From: DASTCZ01 sp963704455
GTDB lineage: Bacteria; Acidobacteriota; Terriglobia; Acidiferrales; UBA7541
Length of the DNA: 64,000 nt
Assembly (NCBI GenBank): GCA_963704455.1
Contig: OY969905.1
Location: 3,410,001-3,474,000 of the forward strand
Direction of reading: 5' to 3'
This document shows, one piece after another, positions 53,856 through 62,254 of this stretch. The translations under genes were made by a program, and so were the position numbers. Every line of letters begins with the position of its first letter. Within the stretch, counting starts at the first letter, position 1. The notes beneath the pieces were generated by a model. It had not been told where the DNA came from. It did not search any database and saw nothing but the letters and a program-made list of their open reading frames with translations.

Positions 53856-54302
53856 ATGCTTCCTGACTCCATCGCTCTCGAAGTTGTCACGCCTGAGCGG
53901 CGCGTTATCCGCGCTGTTGCAACGGAAGCGCAGGTTCCCGCGTGGGACGGCTTCCTCGGCATCCTGCCCGGCCACGCGCCGTTGCTCTCGGAACTCGGTG
54001 AAGGCGAATTGAGTTACAAATCCGAGGGCCAAACAAGTTACGCCGCCGTATTCGGCGGTTACGTCGAAGTCCTCGCCAGCCGCGTGATCCTCCTCGCCGA
54101 AGCCGCCGAGCGCGCCGAAGAAATTGACGCCGCGCGCGCCGCCAAAGCGAAATCCGCTGCCGAGAAAATTCTCTCCACGCCCGGCGCATCTGACGATGCT
54201 GCCGCCGCCGCGCGCCGCGCAATCACCCGCGCCGAGCTGCGCATGAAAGTCGCCGCCCACGCGACCGGCTCGGCCAGCAAGGAACTCGCGCATTCCGCAT
54301 AA
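53856..54302 (+). CDS. atpC: ATP synthase F1 subunit epsilon
   Basis: A 148-residue protein with the N-terminal beta sandwich (LEVVTPERRVI, WDGFLGILPGHAPLLSEL) and a C-terminal helical hairpin rich in Ala. Epsilon binds gamma and inhibits ATP hydrolysis. It ends the operon; no clear terminator was seen after it. Confidence 0.94.
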   Translation: MLPDSIALEVVTPERRVIRAVATEAQVPAWDGFLGILPGHAPLLSELGEGELSYKSEGQTSYAAVFGGYVEVLASRVILLAEAAERAEEIDAARAAKAKSAAEKILSTPGASDDAAAAARRAITRAELRMKVAAHATGSASKELAHSA

Positions 54303-54387
54303 ATTCGCGTGGAAACTCCGCGAATCCCGGCGCGCCACCCAACATCTAATTCCGTAGGATTTCTTCTAGCTTAAAGGATTCATTGAA

Positions 54388-54639
54388 ATGGTGAAGATGT
54401 ACACAACCAACTGGTGCCCGGATTGCCGGCGCGCGAAACATTTCCTCAGCGAACGTGGCATTGAACTCGAAGAAATTAACATCGACGAATCGCCCGACGC
54501 CGAAGACCTCATCATGAGCGTCAACGACGGCCGCCGCGTAGTCCCGACGTTTGATATGAACGGTGAGTTTTTCGCCTGCAGCCCCTTCGACCCCGACCTG
54601 CTCGCCGAAAAATTCCGCGTCTCACTGAATCCCCGTTAA
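54388..54639 (+). CDS. Glutaredoxin-like protein
   Basis: An 83-residue thioredoxin-fold protein with the active site CPDC (residues 10-13) in MVKMYTTNWCPDCRRAKHFL and the cis-Pro region VVPTF. It is of the NrdH/mycoredoxin size class and probably reduces mixed disulfides in the cytosol. It converges on nagA, with only three bases between the stops. A thiol donor for a specific reductase cannot be named. Confidence 0.88.
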   Translation: MVKMYTTNWCPDCRRAKHFLSERGIELEEINIDESPDAEDLIMSVNDGRRVVPTFDMNGEFFACSPFDPDLLAEKFRVSLNPR

Positions 54640-54642
54640 CTC

Positions 54643-55818
54643 TCAATCAAACCCCACTCCCCGCGTCATCACCCCCGAAACCTCCATCTTCGCGTCCAGC
54701 AAAACCAAATCCGCGTCCGCCCCCGCCGCCAAAACTCCCTTCCGTTTTTCCAATCCCAATAATTTTGCGGGCTGATATGTCAGCATCCGAACCGCATCCA
54801 TCATCCCCACGCCCAACCCCAGAATATTTCGCAGCGCCCTGTTCAGCGTCAGCGCGCTCCCCGCCAGCTTTCCCTCCGCATTCCGCACCACGCCGTTGGT
54901 CACATTCACATCGATATCGCCCAGCCGGAATCTTCCGTCGCGCATCCCGGTCGCCGCCGTCCCATCGCTCACAAGAATCACTCCGCCCGCCGTCTTCGCC
55001 TTCAGCAACAACTTCATCGCCGCCGCGTCCACGTGCACTCCGTCCGCGATCAGTTCCGCCGTCACTTGGGGCGAAGTAAACACCGCGCCCAGCACTCCCG
55101 TATCGCGGTGCGAAAAAGGACGCATCGCGTTGAACACGTGCGCCGCATGACGCGCCCCGCGCTCGATCGCCGCCATCGCTTGCTCGTACGTCGCGTCCGT
55201 GTGCCCCATTGACACCACCAGCCCCGAATCGCACGCATCCCTCACCAGATCCAGCCCGCCCGCTACTTCCGGCGCGAGCGTCAGGATTCGCGCCATCCCG
55301 CCCGCCGCCTCCAGCATCCACCCAAACAATTCCGCCGAGGGCTTCGCGATCCACTCCGCCGGATGCACTCCCCGCCGCGCCGCGCTGATGAACGGCCCCT
55401 CATAATGTATTCCCAGAATTTCCGCGCGCGGGCTTGATCCTCTCCGCGCTCCATTCTGCTCCTTCGCGTATCGCGCGATTCCATCCGCGCTCGCGCACAG
55501 CCGCTCCGGAGCAGCAGTCACCGTCGTTGCCACGAATGACGTCGTCCCGCCGCGCGCCAGCGTCTCCGCCACGGCGTCGAGCGCCTCGGCCGTCCCGGCC
55601 ATCACGTCTTGCCCGCCCGCGCCGTGTACGTGCACGTCCACAAATCCCGGCACCAGCGTTGCGTCCGGCGCCTCCACCATCCGCGCGCCTTCAGGGACGG
55701 TCACATCGCGCCGCGCCCCAATCGCGGTAATCGTGCCGCCCTCCACCACGGCCACCGCGTCCGCGATCTCCTGATGCGGCGTGAACGCCCGCCCCGCATG
55801 TACAGCCCATGTGCTCAT
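54643..55818 (-). CDS. nagA: N-acetylglucosamine-6-phosphate deacetylase
   Basis: A 391-residue amidohydrolase from the ATG at 55818; an in-frame TTG one codon earlier is less likely. Metal-site and substrate motifs are visible: PGFVDVHVHGAGG, HYEGPFISAARRG, SMGHTDATYEQ, HAAHVFNAMRPF and the catalytic Asp in VSDGTAATGM. It removes acetate from GlcNAc-6-phosphate in amino-sugar or peptidoglycan recycling. The start overlaps the stop of the beta-lactamase-like gene (TGATG), so the two are coupled. Confidence 0.94.
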   Translation of the reverse strand: MSTWAVHAGRAFTPHQEIADAVAVVEGGTITAIGARRDVTVPEGARMVEAPDATLVPGFVDVHVHGAGGQDVMAGTAEALDAVAETLARGGTTSFVATTVTAAPERLCASADGIARYAKEQNGARRGSSPRAEILGIHYEGPFISAARRGVHPAEWIAKPSAELFGWMLEAAGGMARILTLAPEVAGGLDLVRDACDSGLVVSMGHTDATYEQAMAAIERGARHAAHVFNAMRPFSHRDTGVLGAVFTSPQVTAELIADGVHVDAAAMKLLLKAKTAGGVILVSDGTAATGMRDGRFRLGDIDVNVTNGVVRNAEGKLAGSALTLNRALRNILGLGVGMMDAVRMLTYQPAKLLGLEKRKGVLAAGADADLVLLDAKMEVSGVMTRGVGFD

Positions 55819-56936
55819 CAATTGCTCGCCGTCTTCCCGCGATAATTAAAGTACGCCCACACCTGCTCGCTCATCCGCGCGATCGCGTCCTCCAATTCGC
55901 TGTAATACCCGCGGTGATGCGCCGAAAAAAAGACCACCACAACGCGCCCATTGTCCGTTTCCAGGAATCCAACATCGTTCGCAATGTACGGCGGAAAATC
56001 TCCCGTCTTGTGCGGCGCGGACACATTATCCAAATACTTTGGAATCCGCGTGCGCATCTGCTGCTGCCGCAAAATCCGCATCATCTCTTCGCACGACTTC
56101 TGGCTCGCCGCCTGGTTCCGCGCGATCATCTCCAGAATGCGCCCCATGTCCCGCGCGCTCGAAAGCCCGAAGGGATGCTTGCCCTCGAAATGGAATCGCT
56201 CCGTGTCCGCGTCCGTCATCGTGCGCGGAAACCCGCGCCGGAATAATTCCTCCGGCGACAAATTATTCCATGCCGGGTCCGCGTTCGCGCCCAGCGCGCG
56301 GAACCACTCAAACGATGTCCCCGTCGCCGTAATCGAGTCGAGGCCAAGCTGCCGCATCGTCGCCGTCACGTGCGCGGGCCCGCCCACGCGCGCGAACGCC
56401 ATGTCCGTCCCCGTGTTGTCGCTCTGGATGATCATCAGCTCCAGCGCGTCGCGAAAACTCAGGTTCAGCCCGTCGTCGAGCGTCCGCAGCACGCCCGTCC
56501 CAAACCGTTTGTCCGCCGTGGTCATCACAATGCGGTCCGCCGTGTTTAGCTTTCCCGCGTCCACCAGCCGGTACACATCCACCAGCAGCGGCACCTTGAT
56601 CGTGCTCATCGTGTCCATCGCCGTGTCCGCGTTGATGGCCAGCTCTTCGCCCGTATCCAGGCTCTTCACGTAGATTCCCCAGTCCGCGCTCACGCCCCGG
56701 CCAATCTCCTCAATTTTGTGCTTCAGCAAATCAATCGGCTTCGGCGCTTCACTCTGTTGCTGTCCCTGCGTCCCCGCCAACAACAAGCAAGCCGCCATAC
56801 AAGCTGCAGCAATCACCGCCAGCCGCAAGATCACCGCCCGTTGCCCAATCACGGTCAGTAGACCAATCGCAGCCCGTCGCAACCCAACTCTCTTTCGCAT
56901 CAGCTTCCGCAGTCCATGGTTCAGTTTGTGTTTCAT
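55815..56936 (-). CDS. Class A beta-lactamase-like serine hydrolase
   Basis: About 372 residues from the ATG at 56936; the frame opens at 57008, but the first 24 codons would be encoded by a repeat element. An N-terminal membrane/signal region (VILRLAVIAAACMAACLLLAG) precedes the catalytic domain. The class A motifs are in order: STIK at about 111-114 (nucleophile Ser, Lys), SDN at about 172-174 and KTG at about 310-312. The omega-loop Glu motif ExxLN is not obvious, and the N-terminal part is long. It may hydrolyse beta-lactams or act as a peptidoglycan serine hydrolase; coupling to nagA suggests a wall-recycling context. Confidence 0.85.
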
Positions 56937-56957
56937 GACGTGTATTTCGCTCCCCGC

Positions 56958-57006
56958 TCGCGCAAGAGTGTGCCACACCCCGCGCCCGCCCGGCCAACAA
57001 AACTCC
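56958..57006. repeat. 49-bp direct repeat, left copy
   Basis: Positions 56958-57006 are identical, base for base, to 57884-57932. Diverged similarity continues for about another 50 bases beyond both copies. The two copies lie either side of the PadR gene. The centre holds GTGTGCCACAC, a small inverted repeat. Confidence 0.85.
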
Positions 57007-57175
57007 ACAATGCGGGCCTAATCTGCGACGACTACCCGCGGGGGTATCATCTGCGGACGCGGATCTAAAAACCATAAGAGGTGGAAAGGCTGTGCCGCCC
57101 TCTATGATGTTGACCTCACAGGCGGACAGAATATTGGCGAACAACAGGACGACAAGAAACTACATATTGACTCGG

Positions 57176-57209
57176 TGTCGCGATATATAGTAAGACATAT
57201 CGTACGACA
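57176..57209 (+). promoter_or_regulatory. Inverted repeat in front of the PadR gene, candidate autoregulatory operator
   Basis: Arms TGTCG-CGATAT (57176-57186) and ATATCG-TA-CGACA (57197-57209) are mirror images apart from a two-base insertion. TATAGT at 57186-57191 lies inside, as a possible -10 box. PadR regulators commonly bind AT-rich inverted repeats over their own promoter. Confidence 0.5.
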
Positions 57210-57232
57210 TAGCGCAAGAAGGGGCGCAAACA

Positions 57233-57868
57233 ATGGCTAACCATCGAAATGACTGGGATTGGGGGTTTGCCGGTATTTTTGATGCTGGATTTGGACATCG
57301 AGAATTTAACTCTCAGTGGAAAGACTGGACCAACTGGGCAGGGTCCCGACGCCGATCACAGATGTTCGAGTCCGGCGAAGTGAAGTTCATCCTCCTCCGC
57401 CTCATACAGGAGAGCCCGCGTCACGGATACGAGGTGATCAAGGCGCTCGCGGAGAAAACGTGGAACTGCTACACGCCCTCAGCGGGTACCATCTACCCGA
57501 CGCTGCAGTTGCTTGAAGATCAAGGTTATATTCGCGCGGTCGAGACCGCGGGCAAAAAGGTGTATCACATCACTCGCGATGGTGAACGATTCCTCGAAGA
57601 GCACCGCGCGAAACTTGACGAAATCTTGGAGCGCGTGCGAGACACTGTGCGCGATTTCGCTGGTGGCGCCATGGGGGATCTCAACGGAACGTTTGCTAGG
57701 CTTGCGGCGGTGACCTACAAGCGAGCATGGCGGAGGGGGCCGGAGGATCCCGCGATTAAGAGGGTGACGCAGATCTTAAGTGAGGCCGCGGATGAGATCG
57801 ATCAGGTCTGGCAGAAGTCCGATGGTGCTGACCGCGAATCCGCGTCAAAATCTGAGGACCACATTTGA
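57233..57868 (+). CDS. PadR-family transcriptional regulator
   Basis: A 211-residue regulator. After a Trp-rich N-terminal stretch, the winged-helix domain starts at GEVKFILLRLIQESPRHGYEVIKAL and ends with the wing YPTLQLLEDQGYIRAVETAGKKVYHITRDG, matching PadR (PF03551-like). The C-terminal half is a coiled dimerisation region (Vir_act_alpha_C-like). GAAGGGG lies upstream of the ATG. The gene and its promoter are bracketed by a 49-bp direct repeat. The ligand is unknown. Confidence 0.93.
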   Translation: MANHRNDWDWGFAGIFDAGFGHREFNSQWKDWTNWAGSRRRSQMFESGEVKFILLRLIQESPRHGYEVIKALAEKTWNCYTPSAGTIYPTLQLLEDQGYIRAVETAGKKVYHITRDGERFLEEHRAKLDEILERVRDTVRDFAGGAMGDLNGTFARLAAVTYKRAWRRGPEDPAIKRVTQILSEAADEIDQVWQKSDGADRESASKSEDHI

Positions 57869-57883
57869 AGGAACGGCCACCGA

Positions 57884-57932
57884 TCGCGCAAGAGTGTGCC
57901 ACACCCCGCGCCCGCCCGGCCAACAAAACTCC
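57884..57932. repeat. 49-bp direct repeat, right copy
   Basis: Identical to 56958-57006, starting 16 bases after the PadR stop codon. Confidence 0.85.
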
Positions 57933-58025
57933 GCTACCCCGCATCAACCTCTGATGATAATCCTCGGTGGTATCATCACCCAATACGGTCGTCACAAATT
58001 ATTCGCAAAGGCTTCGGTACCCGCC

Positions 58026-58682
58026 ATGAAACGAATCCTCACATTATTAGTCATAGCCCTGTGTTTCGGGTTGCAGATCCATTCGCAATCGCAGACCTCC
58101 TCCCCGCCTAAAAAACTCGGTAGTTTCGGTACTGACTTTGGAACCACACAGTTTCTTCCGGGTGGAATTGTAATTGTGACGGAGGAGGGTGCTAGGCGTC
58201 AGTACGCCTGGCGCGGACGCCGGTTTGTGCGTGTCCCAAATGGTCTGCCCCCAGAACTCAGGGGATGGAAATCGTTCGATTGGGAGGGTGTCGACTACTT
58301 GGACCAGATCGACAAGCAGGACTTCGAGTCCGAGATTAGACACTCATTACCTGGTGGCAGCAAAGTCAAAAAGGTGTTGGAAGTTGTGCAATCCCGAAGC
58401 GGAAGACACTTGGAGATTGTTTGCTATTCGCTCCCTACAACCGAACAGAACGAAGGAGTTAATCACGCAGACCTGTTCTTGGTAGGTTTGGACAGAATGG
58501 AAGGAACTCCTTACTTCGCATATACAGAGCGGTGGTCATTAAAACTCGCCGCCGCGGCTTCCTACGGCAACTTCACCTTAGAGAGAGTTCCCGGCGCAGG
58601 GCTTCTAGGCGTCCTTTATTCTTCCTCAGCAGGGGGAAGCAGCGCCTCCGCAGACGTGGACATTTATCGGATTATTCCGTAA
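58026..58682 (+). CDS. Secreted protein of unknown function
   Basis: About 218 residues from the ATG at 58026 (MKRILTLLVIALCFGLQIHSQ), a clear signal peptide; the open frame runs upstream through the 49-bp repeat and is not believed there. The mature region contains GSFGTDFGTTQFLPGGIVIVTEEG and a C-terminal Gly/Ser-rich end. No family is recognised. Its base composition is less GC-rich than neighbouring genes. Confidence 0.65.
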   Translation: MKRILTLLVIALCFGLQIHSQSQTSSPPKKLGSFGTDFGTTQFLPGGIVIVTEEGARRQYAWRGRRFVRVPNGLPPELRGWKSFDWEGVDYLDQIDKQDFESEIRHSLPGGSKVKKVLEVVQSRSGRHLEIVCYSLPTTEQNEGVNHADLFLVGLDRMEGTPYFAYTERWSLKLAAAASYGNFTLERVPGAGLLGVLYSSSAGGSSASADVDIYRIIP

Positions 58683-58770
58683 TTGAAGGGAGTGCCGCAC
58701 CCTTCGATTCTAACGGTGCGGCTTTTTGCCCCCGTTGGTTTTAAGGTCGGTAAGAAAATTTACTATTGCC

Positions 58771-58796
58771 TGTCGATTTCTCCTTTTACAAACGTC
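58771..58796 (+). promoter_or_regulatory. ECF42-type promoter 1, ahead of the DinB gene
   Basis: TGTCGA (58771-58776) and CGTC (58793-58796) are separated by 16 bases. It is one of three sites with identical boxes and spacing in this module. The start codon is at 58842. Confidence 0.6.
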
Positions 58797-58841
58797 GTAC
58801 AATTGCCTGCACCTTGGGCCAATCATGAATGGGAGCGAACC

Positions 58842-59408
58842 ATGAATAGCCAAACGATTTCACAATCCGAGCGCGACCGTCTTACGACGAACCTGAAAGA
58901 GACTCGCGAACGCCTTCTGCTCATTGTCCGAAGCCTTTCACCCGAGCAACTTGACTACAAGCCCGCCGCGAACCGTTGGTCCGTCGCCGAAAACATCGAG
59001 CATGTCACCAAAGTCGAAGGTCTGATCCTTCAGCGCATCACCAACACTTTGCAGGGCCCCTCAGGTTCCTTCAATCCATCCGGTTGGCAAGATCGGGATG
59101 ACGAGGTGGTTGCGCTCGTCCTAAACCGCTCCAATCGCTTCAAGGGACCCGACGCGGTGCAACCAACAGGCCAATGGCGGCACGATGAGCTCTTTCCCGA
59201 ATTCGAGCAAGCTCGCCGCCGCACTCATGAATTCGCCGCCACCACGAACGCCGATTTGAGGCGTTCTACTTTCCGCCATCCCATCTTCGGCGAATTGGAT
59301 TGCTATCAATGGTTGCTCATGCTCTCGGCGCATTCCGATCGGCATCGGGCTCAAATCGAAGAGGTAATGGCAACCGCGGACTTCCCGCGCGCAGCCGCCC
59401 ACGCCTAG
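58842..59408 (+). CDS. DinB/DfsB-like superfamily protein
   Basis: About 188 residues from the ATG at 58842; the frame is open to 58683 over non-coding sequence, and GGGAG precedes the chosen start. It is a four-helix DinB-like protein with RLTTNLKETRERLLLIVRSLSPEQLDYKP at the start and metal-ligand-type His at NIEHVTKVE and LMLSAHSDRHRAQI. DinB-like proteins often act as thiol-dependent transferases in stress response. It lies under ECF42-type promoter 1. Confidence 0.85.
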   Translation: MNSQTISQSERDRLTTNLKETRERLLLIVRSLSPEQLDYKPAANRWSVAENIEHVTKVEGLILQRITNTLQGPSGSFNPSGWQDRDDEVVALVLNRSNRFKGPDAVQPTGQWRHDELFPEFEQARRRTHEFAATTNADLRRSTFRHPIFGELDCYQWLLMLSAHSDRHRAQIEEVMATADFPRAAAHA

Positions 59409-59471
59409 GCCCAAAAAGTGGAAGTTCGCGGCCGGCGTCTTTCTGGCTGAAGCTAGAAATCCGCAATCAAC

Positions 59472-59497
59472 TGTCGATTTCTTCCGGCTCGAACGTC
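59472..59497 (+). promoter_or_regulatory. ECF42-type promoter 2
   Basis: TGTCGA (59472-59477) and CGTC (59494-59497), 16 bases between. The surrounding 52 bases are clearly similar to those around promoter 1, including TTGGGCCAA just downstream. Confidence 0.6.
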
Positions 59498-59547
59498 GTA
59501 CTTATGCCCGGAACTTGGGCCAAGTCAACGCATTTCAGGAGGATGAT

Positions 59548-60081
59548 ATGAACACGATTCGCAGGCGTAGCAGATTAGCTCTGGCCTTGGCAATTGCAGT
59601 TGGGTTCGGTCTTGCGGGCGCCGCCGCACCGCAGACGCCAAAGGACCCCGCCAACGCGGCGCTGGCGTTCGACAAACTGAAAACTCTCACTGGACGTTGG
59701 GAAGCAATGTCCGAAAAAGGAAAGGCCTCCGCCGCATATCAAGTTGTTTCCAATGGCACCGCAATTCTCGAGCATGTAATCATTCCGGGAGAGGCGGAAA
59801 TGATCACAGTCTATTACCTGGACGGAAATCGCCTGCTGCTTACACACTTCTGCGAAGCTGGAAACCAACCGCGCTTACAGGCGGGGGGATTCGATCCGAA
59901 GACCAACTCAATTGACTTTCAGTTTCTGGACGCCACAAATCTGGCAAGCCCGGATACCGGACACATGCACCATGTCGTGATCAAGTTTCGCGGGCCGTCT
60001 GAGATGGTTGAAGAGTGGACATGGTATCAGGGCGGCAAGCCCGGTTTCACCGTGCCGCTCGTTTATCACCGTATAGATTGA
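59548..60081 (+). CDS. Secreted DUF1579-like protein
   Basis: About 177 residues from the ATG at 59548, fixed by AGGAGG at 59537-59542. A signal peptide (LALALAIAVGFGLAGAAA) is followed by FDKLKTLTGRWEAMSEKGKA and the beta-rich LEHVIIPGEAEMITVYYLDGNRLLLTHFCEAGNQPRL, which resembles DUF1579/lipocalin-like stress proteins. The role is unknown. It lies under ECF42-type promoter 2 and probably shares its transcript with the next gene. Confidence 0.75.
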   Translation: MNTIRRRSRLALALAIAVGFGLAGAAAPQTPKDPANAALAFDKLKTLTGRWEAMSEKGKASAAYQVVSNGTAILEHVIIPGEAEMITVYYLDGNRLLLTHFCEAGNQPRLQAGGFDPKTNSIDFQFLDATNLASPDTGHMHHVVIKFRGPSEMVEEWTWYQGGKPGFTVPLVYHRID

Positions 60082-60101
60082 AAGCTGTCAGGAGACTCAC
60101 C

Positions 60102-60485
60102 ATGCGCTACATGCTGCTGGTTTATTCAAGAGAAGCGGAAATGGCTCGGATGTCGGAAGAGGATCGAATCAGAATCACATCCGGGCACCATGCGGTGATG
60201 GAGGAAGCGGCTAGACAGGGAATCTTTCGCGGCGCCGAGCCGCTCAAGCCCACGGCGACCGCAACCACGATTCGCGTCCAGGACGGCAAAGCATTAATTA
60301 CCGATGGGCCCTTCGCGGAAACCAAGGAACAGTTGGCCGGTTATTACATCCTCGATTGCAAAAATCTCGATGAAGCAATCTCTTGGGCCGCGAAAATCCC
60401 CACCGCATGCAAAGGCGGCGAGGGTTGCATTGAGATCCGGCCCATTTCACCAATCCCACAACCCGCTCAATCGGGCGGCATGTAG
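60102..60485 (+). CDS. DGPF/YCII-domain protein 1
   Basis: A 127-residue YCII-domain protein, MRYMLLVYSREAEM, with the DGPF motif in ITDGPFAETKEQLAGYYIL. Such proteins accompany ECF42 sigma factors in many genomes; their biochemical role is unclear. GGAGA precedes the ATG at 60102, 20 bases after the previous stop. Confidence 0.92.
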   Translation: MRYMLLVYSREAEMARMSEEDRIRITSGHHAVMEEAARQGIFRGAEPLKPTATATTIRVQDGKALITDGPFAETKEQLAGYYILDCKNLDEAISWAAKIPTACKGGEGCIEIRPISPIPQPAQSGGM

Positions 60486-60508
60486 AAGAATTTCTTTTTC
60501 ACTTTATA

Positions 60509-60534
60509 TGTCGAATCTTGGCGCGTCACACGTC
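60509..60534 (+). promoter_or_regulatory. ECF42-type promoter 3, ahead of the second DGPF gene and sigma factor
   Basis: TGTCGA (60509-60514) and CGTC (60531-60534) with 16 bases between, the same spacing as the other two sites. The start codon is at 60558. Confidence 0.6.
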
Positions 60535-60557
60535 GTGTCAATAGGAGGAAACACAAA

Positions 60558-60902
60558 ATGGAATACTTGCTGCTGATTTACGGGGACGAAAAGATCTGGG
60601 CCAAGCTGAGCAAAGCCGAGGGGGTTGCCGAGCAGGCCGCGTACCAGGCTTTCGGCAAAGAATTCGCTGGCTCAATCAAGGGCGGCAACGCGTTGCAGCC
60701 CACCGGCGCTGCCGCCACCGTACGCATGCGCGAGGGCAAGCGCCTCACCACCGATGGCCCCTTTGCCGAAACTAAGGAGCAGCTCGGCGGTTATTATCTC
60801 GTCGAGGCAAAAGACCGTGATGCGGCACTCGCCATCGCCGCGAAAATTCCCGGCGCGCGTTTTGGTTCCGTCGAAGTCCGTCCTATCATGAAGTTCTCGT
60901 GA
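60558..60902 (+). CDS. DGPF/YCII-domain protein 2
   Basis: A 114-residue paralogue of the previous DGPF protein, MEYLLLIYGDEKIW, with TTDGPFAETKEQLGGYYLVEAKD. GGAGG lies upstream of the ATG. Its stop overlaps the GTG start of the sigma factor by four bases, so the two are translated together. Confidence 0.93.
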   Translation: MEYLLLIYGDEKIWAKLSKAEGVAEQAAYQAFGKEFAGSIKGGNALQPTGAAATVRMREGKRLTTDGPFAETKEQLGGYYLVEAKDRDAALAIAAKIPGARFGSVEVRPIMKFS

Positions 60903-62152
60903 CCGATGCAAGGGCGATTGCGGAAGCCGTATTCCGCGAAGAGTCGGGCCGGATCGTTGCAAGTTTGATCCGGCTCTCCGGCTCGTTCGATTTGGCCGAA
61001 GAGGCCATGCAGGACTCCTTCGCTTCCGCTCTGGCAAATTGGCCGCTGCGCGGGATCCCCAGAAAGCCCGCCGCGTGGATCACCGCCGTCGCGCACCGGA
61101 AATTGATTGACCACGTTCGGCGCCAGAGCACGCGCACCGACAAACAGGATGCGCTCCTCTATGAAACCAAAAACACCATGGCCAACGACGATGTTTCCCC
61201 GGACGAATTATCCGTGACCTACCCCGACGATCGCCTCCGCCTGATTTTCACCTGCTGCCACCCCGCCCTGAATCGCGAAGCGCAAGTGGCGCTAACTCTG
61301 CGCACGCTCGGCGGCCTCACCGCAACCGAGATCGCCCGCGCATTCCTTCTCGCCGAGCCCGCGCTAGCGCAAAGGCTTGTCCGCGCAAAGCAAAAAATCC
61401 GCGACGCCAACATCCCCTATGAAGTCCCTGCGCCCAGCGCGCTAAGCGATCGTCTCGAATCCGTCCAGGCCGTCATCTACTTAATTTTCAACGAAGGCTA
61501 TTCCGCAACTGCCGGTGACCAACTTGTCCGCGCTGATCTCTGCGCCGAAGCCATCCGCCTCGCGCGCGTGCTCCGCGAACTCCTCCCCCGTGAGCCGGAG
61601 AATCTCGGCCTCCTCGCGCTGATGCTTCTCCATGATTCGCGCCGCGCCGCGCGCGTAAATTCCAACAGTGAACTGATCACGCTCGAAGATCAGGACCGCT
61701 CTCTTTGGAACCAAAACCAAATCCGCGAAGGGATCCACGTGGTCGAAGAAGCGCTGCGTCTACACGCGCCGGGCCCATATCAGTTGCAGGCCGCCATCTC
61801 CGCGTTGCACAGCGAAGCCGCCACGCCCGAACAAACAGATTGGCGCCAAATCGCGTTGCTCTACGCCGAACTCGCGCGCATCATGCCTACTCCCGTCGTC
61901 GCGCTCAACCAGGCCGTGGCCATTGCAATGAGCGAAGGCCTCTCGCGCGGCCTGGCCATGATTGACGACCTCGGCGTTTCCGGCGAGTTGAATGACTACT
62001 ATCTTTTCCACGCTGCCCGCGCCGACCTACTGCGCCGCCTCGATCAGCGCCGCGAAGCGGCCAAGGCCTACCAGCGCGCAATCTCTCTCGCCACAAATCA
62101 AGTAGAGCGAAACTATCTCTCCCGCCGCTTGCACGAAGTGGCCCAGAAATAA
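60899..62152 (+). CDS. ECF42-type RNA polymerase sigma factor with C-terminal extension
   Basis: A 417-residue sigma factor, longer than the usual ECF size of about 180-200. Region 2 has GSFDLAEEAMQDSFASALANW and KPAAWITAVAHRKLIDHVRR; region 4 has FTCCHPALNREAQVALTLRTLGG and TATEIARAFLLAE. The remaining 220 residues are helical, with TPR-like repeats (AIYLIFNEGYSA, ALLYAELARIMPTPVVALNQAVA, RADLLRRLDQRREAAKAYQRAI), as in the ECF42 group, which lacks a classical anti-sigma factor. The start is GTG at 60899, overlapping the upstream DGPF gene. Confidence 0.92.
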   Translation: MTDARAIAEAVFREESGRIVASLIRLSGSFDLAEEAMQDSFASALANWPLRGIPRKPAAWITAVAHRKLIDHVRRQSTRTDKQDALLYETKNTMANDDVSPDELSVTYPDDRLRLIFTCCHPALNREAQVALTLRTLGGLTATEIARAFLLAEPALAQRLVRAKQKIRDANIPYEVPAPSALSDRLESVQAVIYLIFNEGYSATAGDQLVRADLCAEAIRLARVLRELLPREPENLGLLALMLLHDSRRAARVNSNSELITLEDQDRSLWNQNQIREGIHVVEEALRLHAPGPYQLQAAISALHSEAATPEQTDWRQIALLYAELARIMPTPVVALNQAVAIAMSEGLSRGLAMIDDLGVSGELNDYYLFHAARADLLRRLDQRREAAKAYQRAISLATNQVERNYLSRRLHEVAQK

Positions 62153-62179
62153 TTCAGCGCCACGGTCGAATTCATGCGC

Positions 62180-62215
62180 AAAAAAACAGCGGGAGGATTC
62201 GAGAGAATCCTCCGC
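62180..62215 (-). terminator. Rho-independent terminator of the Ig-like gene
   Basis: On the minus strand GAGGATTC pairs with GAATCCTC around TCTC, and the stem (extended with one bulge) is followed by CTGTTTTTTTG. The hairpin also falls just after the plus-strand sigma factor gene. Confidence 0.75.
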
Positions 62216-62254
62216 TTCCTGTCTCGGCTGCGATCGTTCTGGCGTGTGACTGTC

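Noticed and set aside
57780..58025. N-terminal extension of the secreted protein at 58026
   Set aside because: It would be encoded by the PadR 3' end and the 49-bp repeat; a clean signal peptide starts at 58026.
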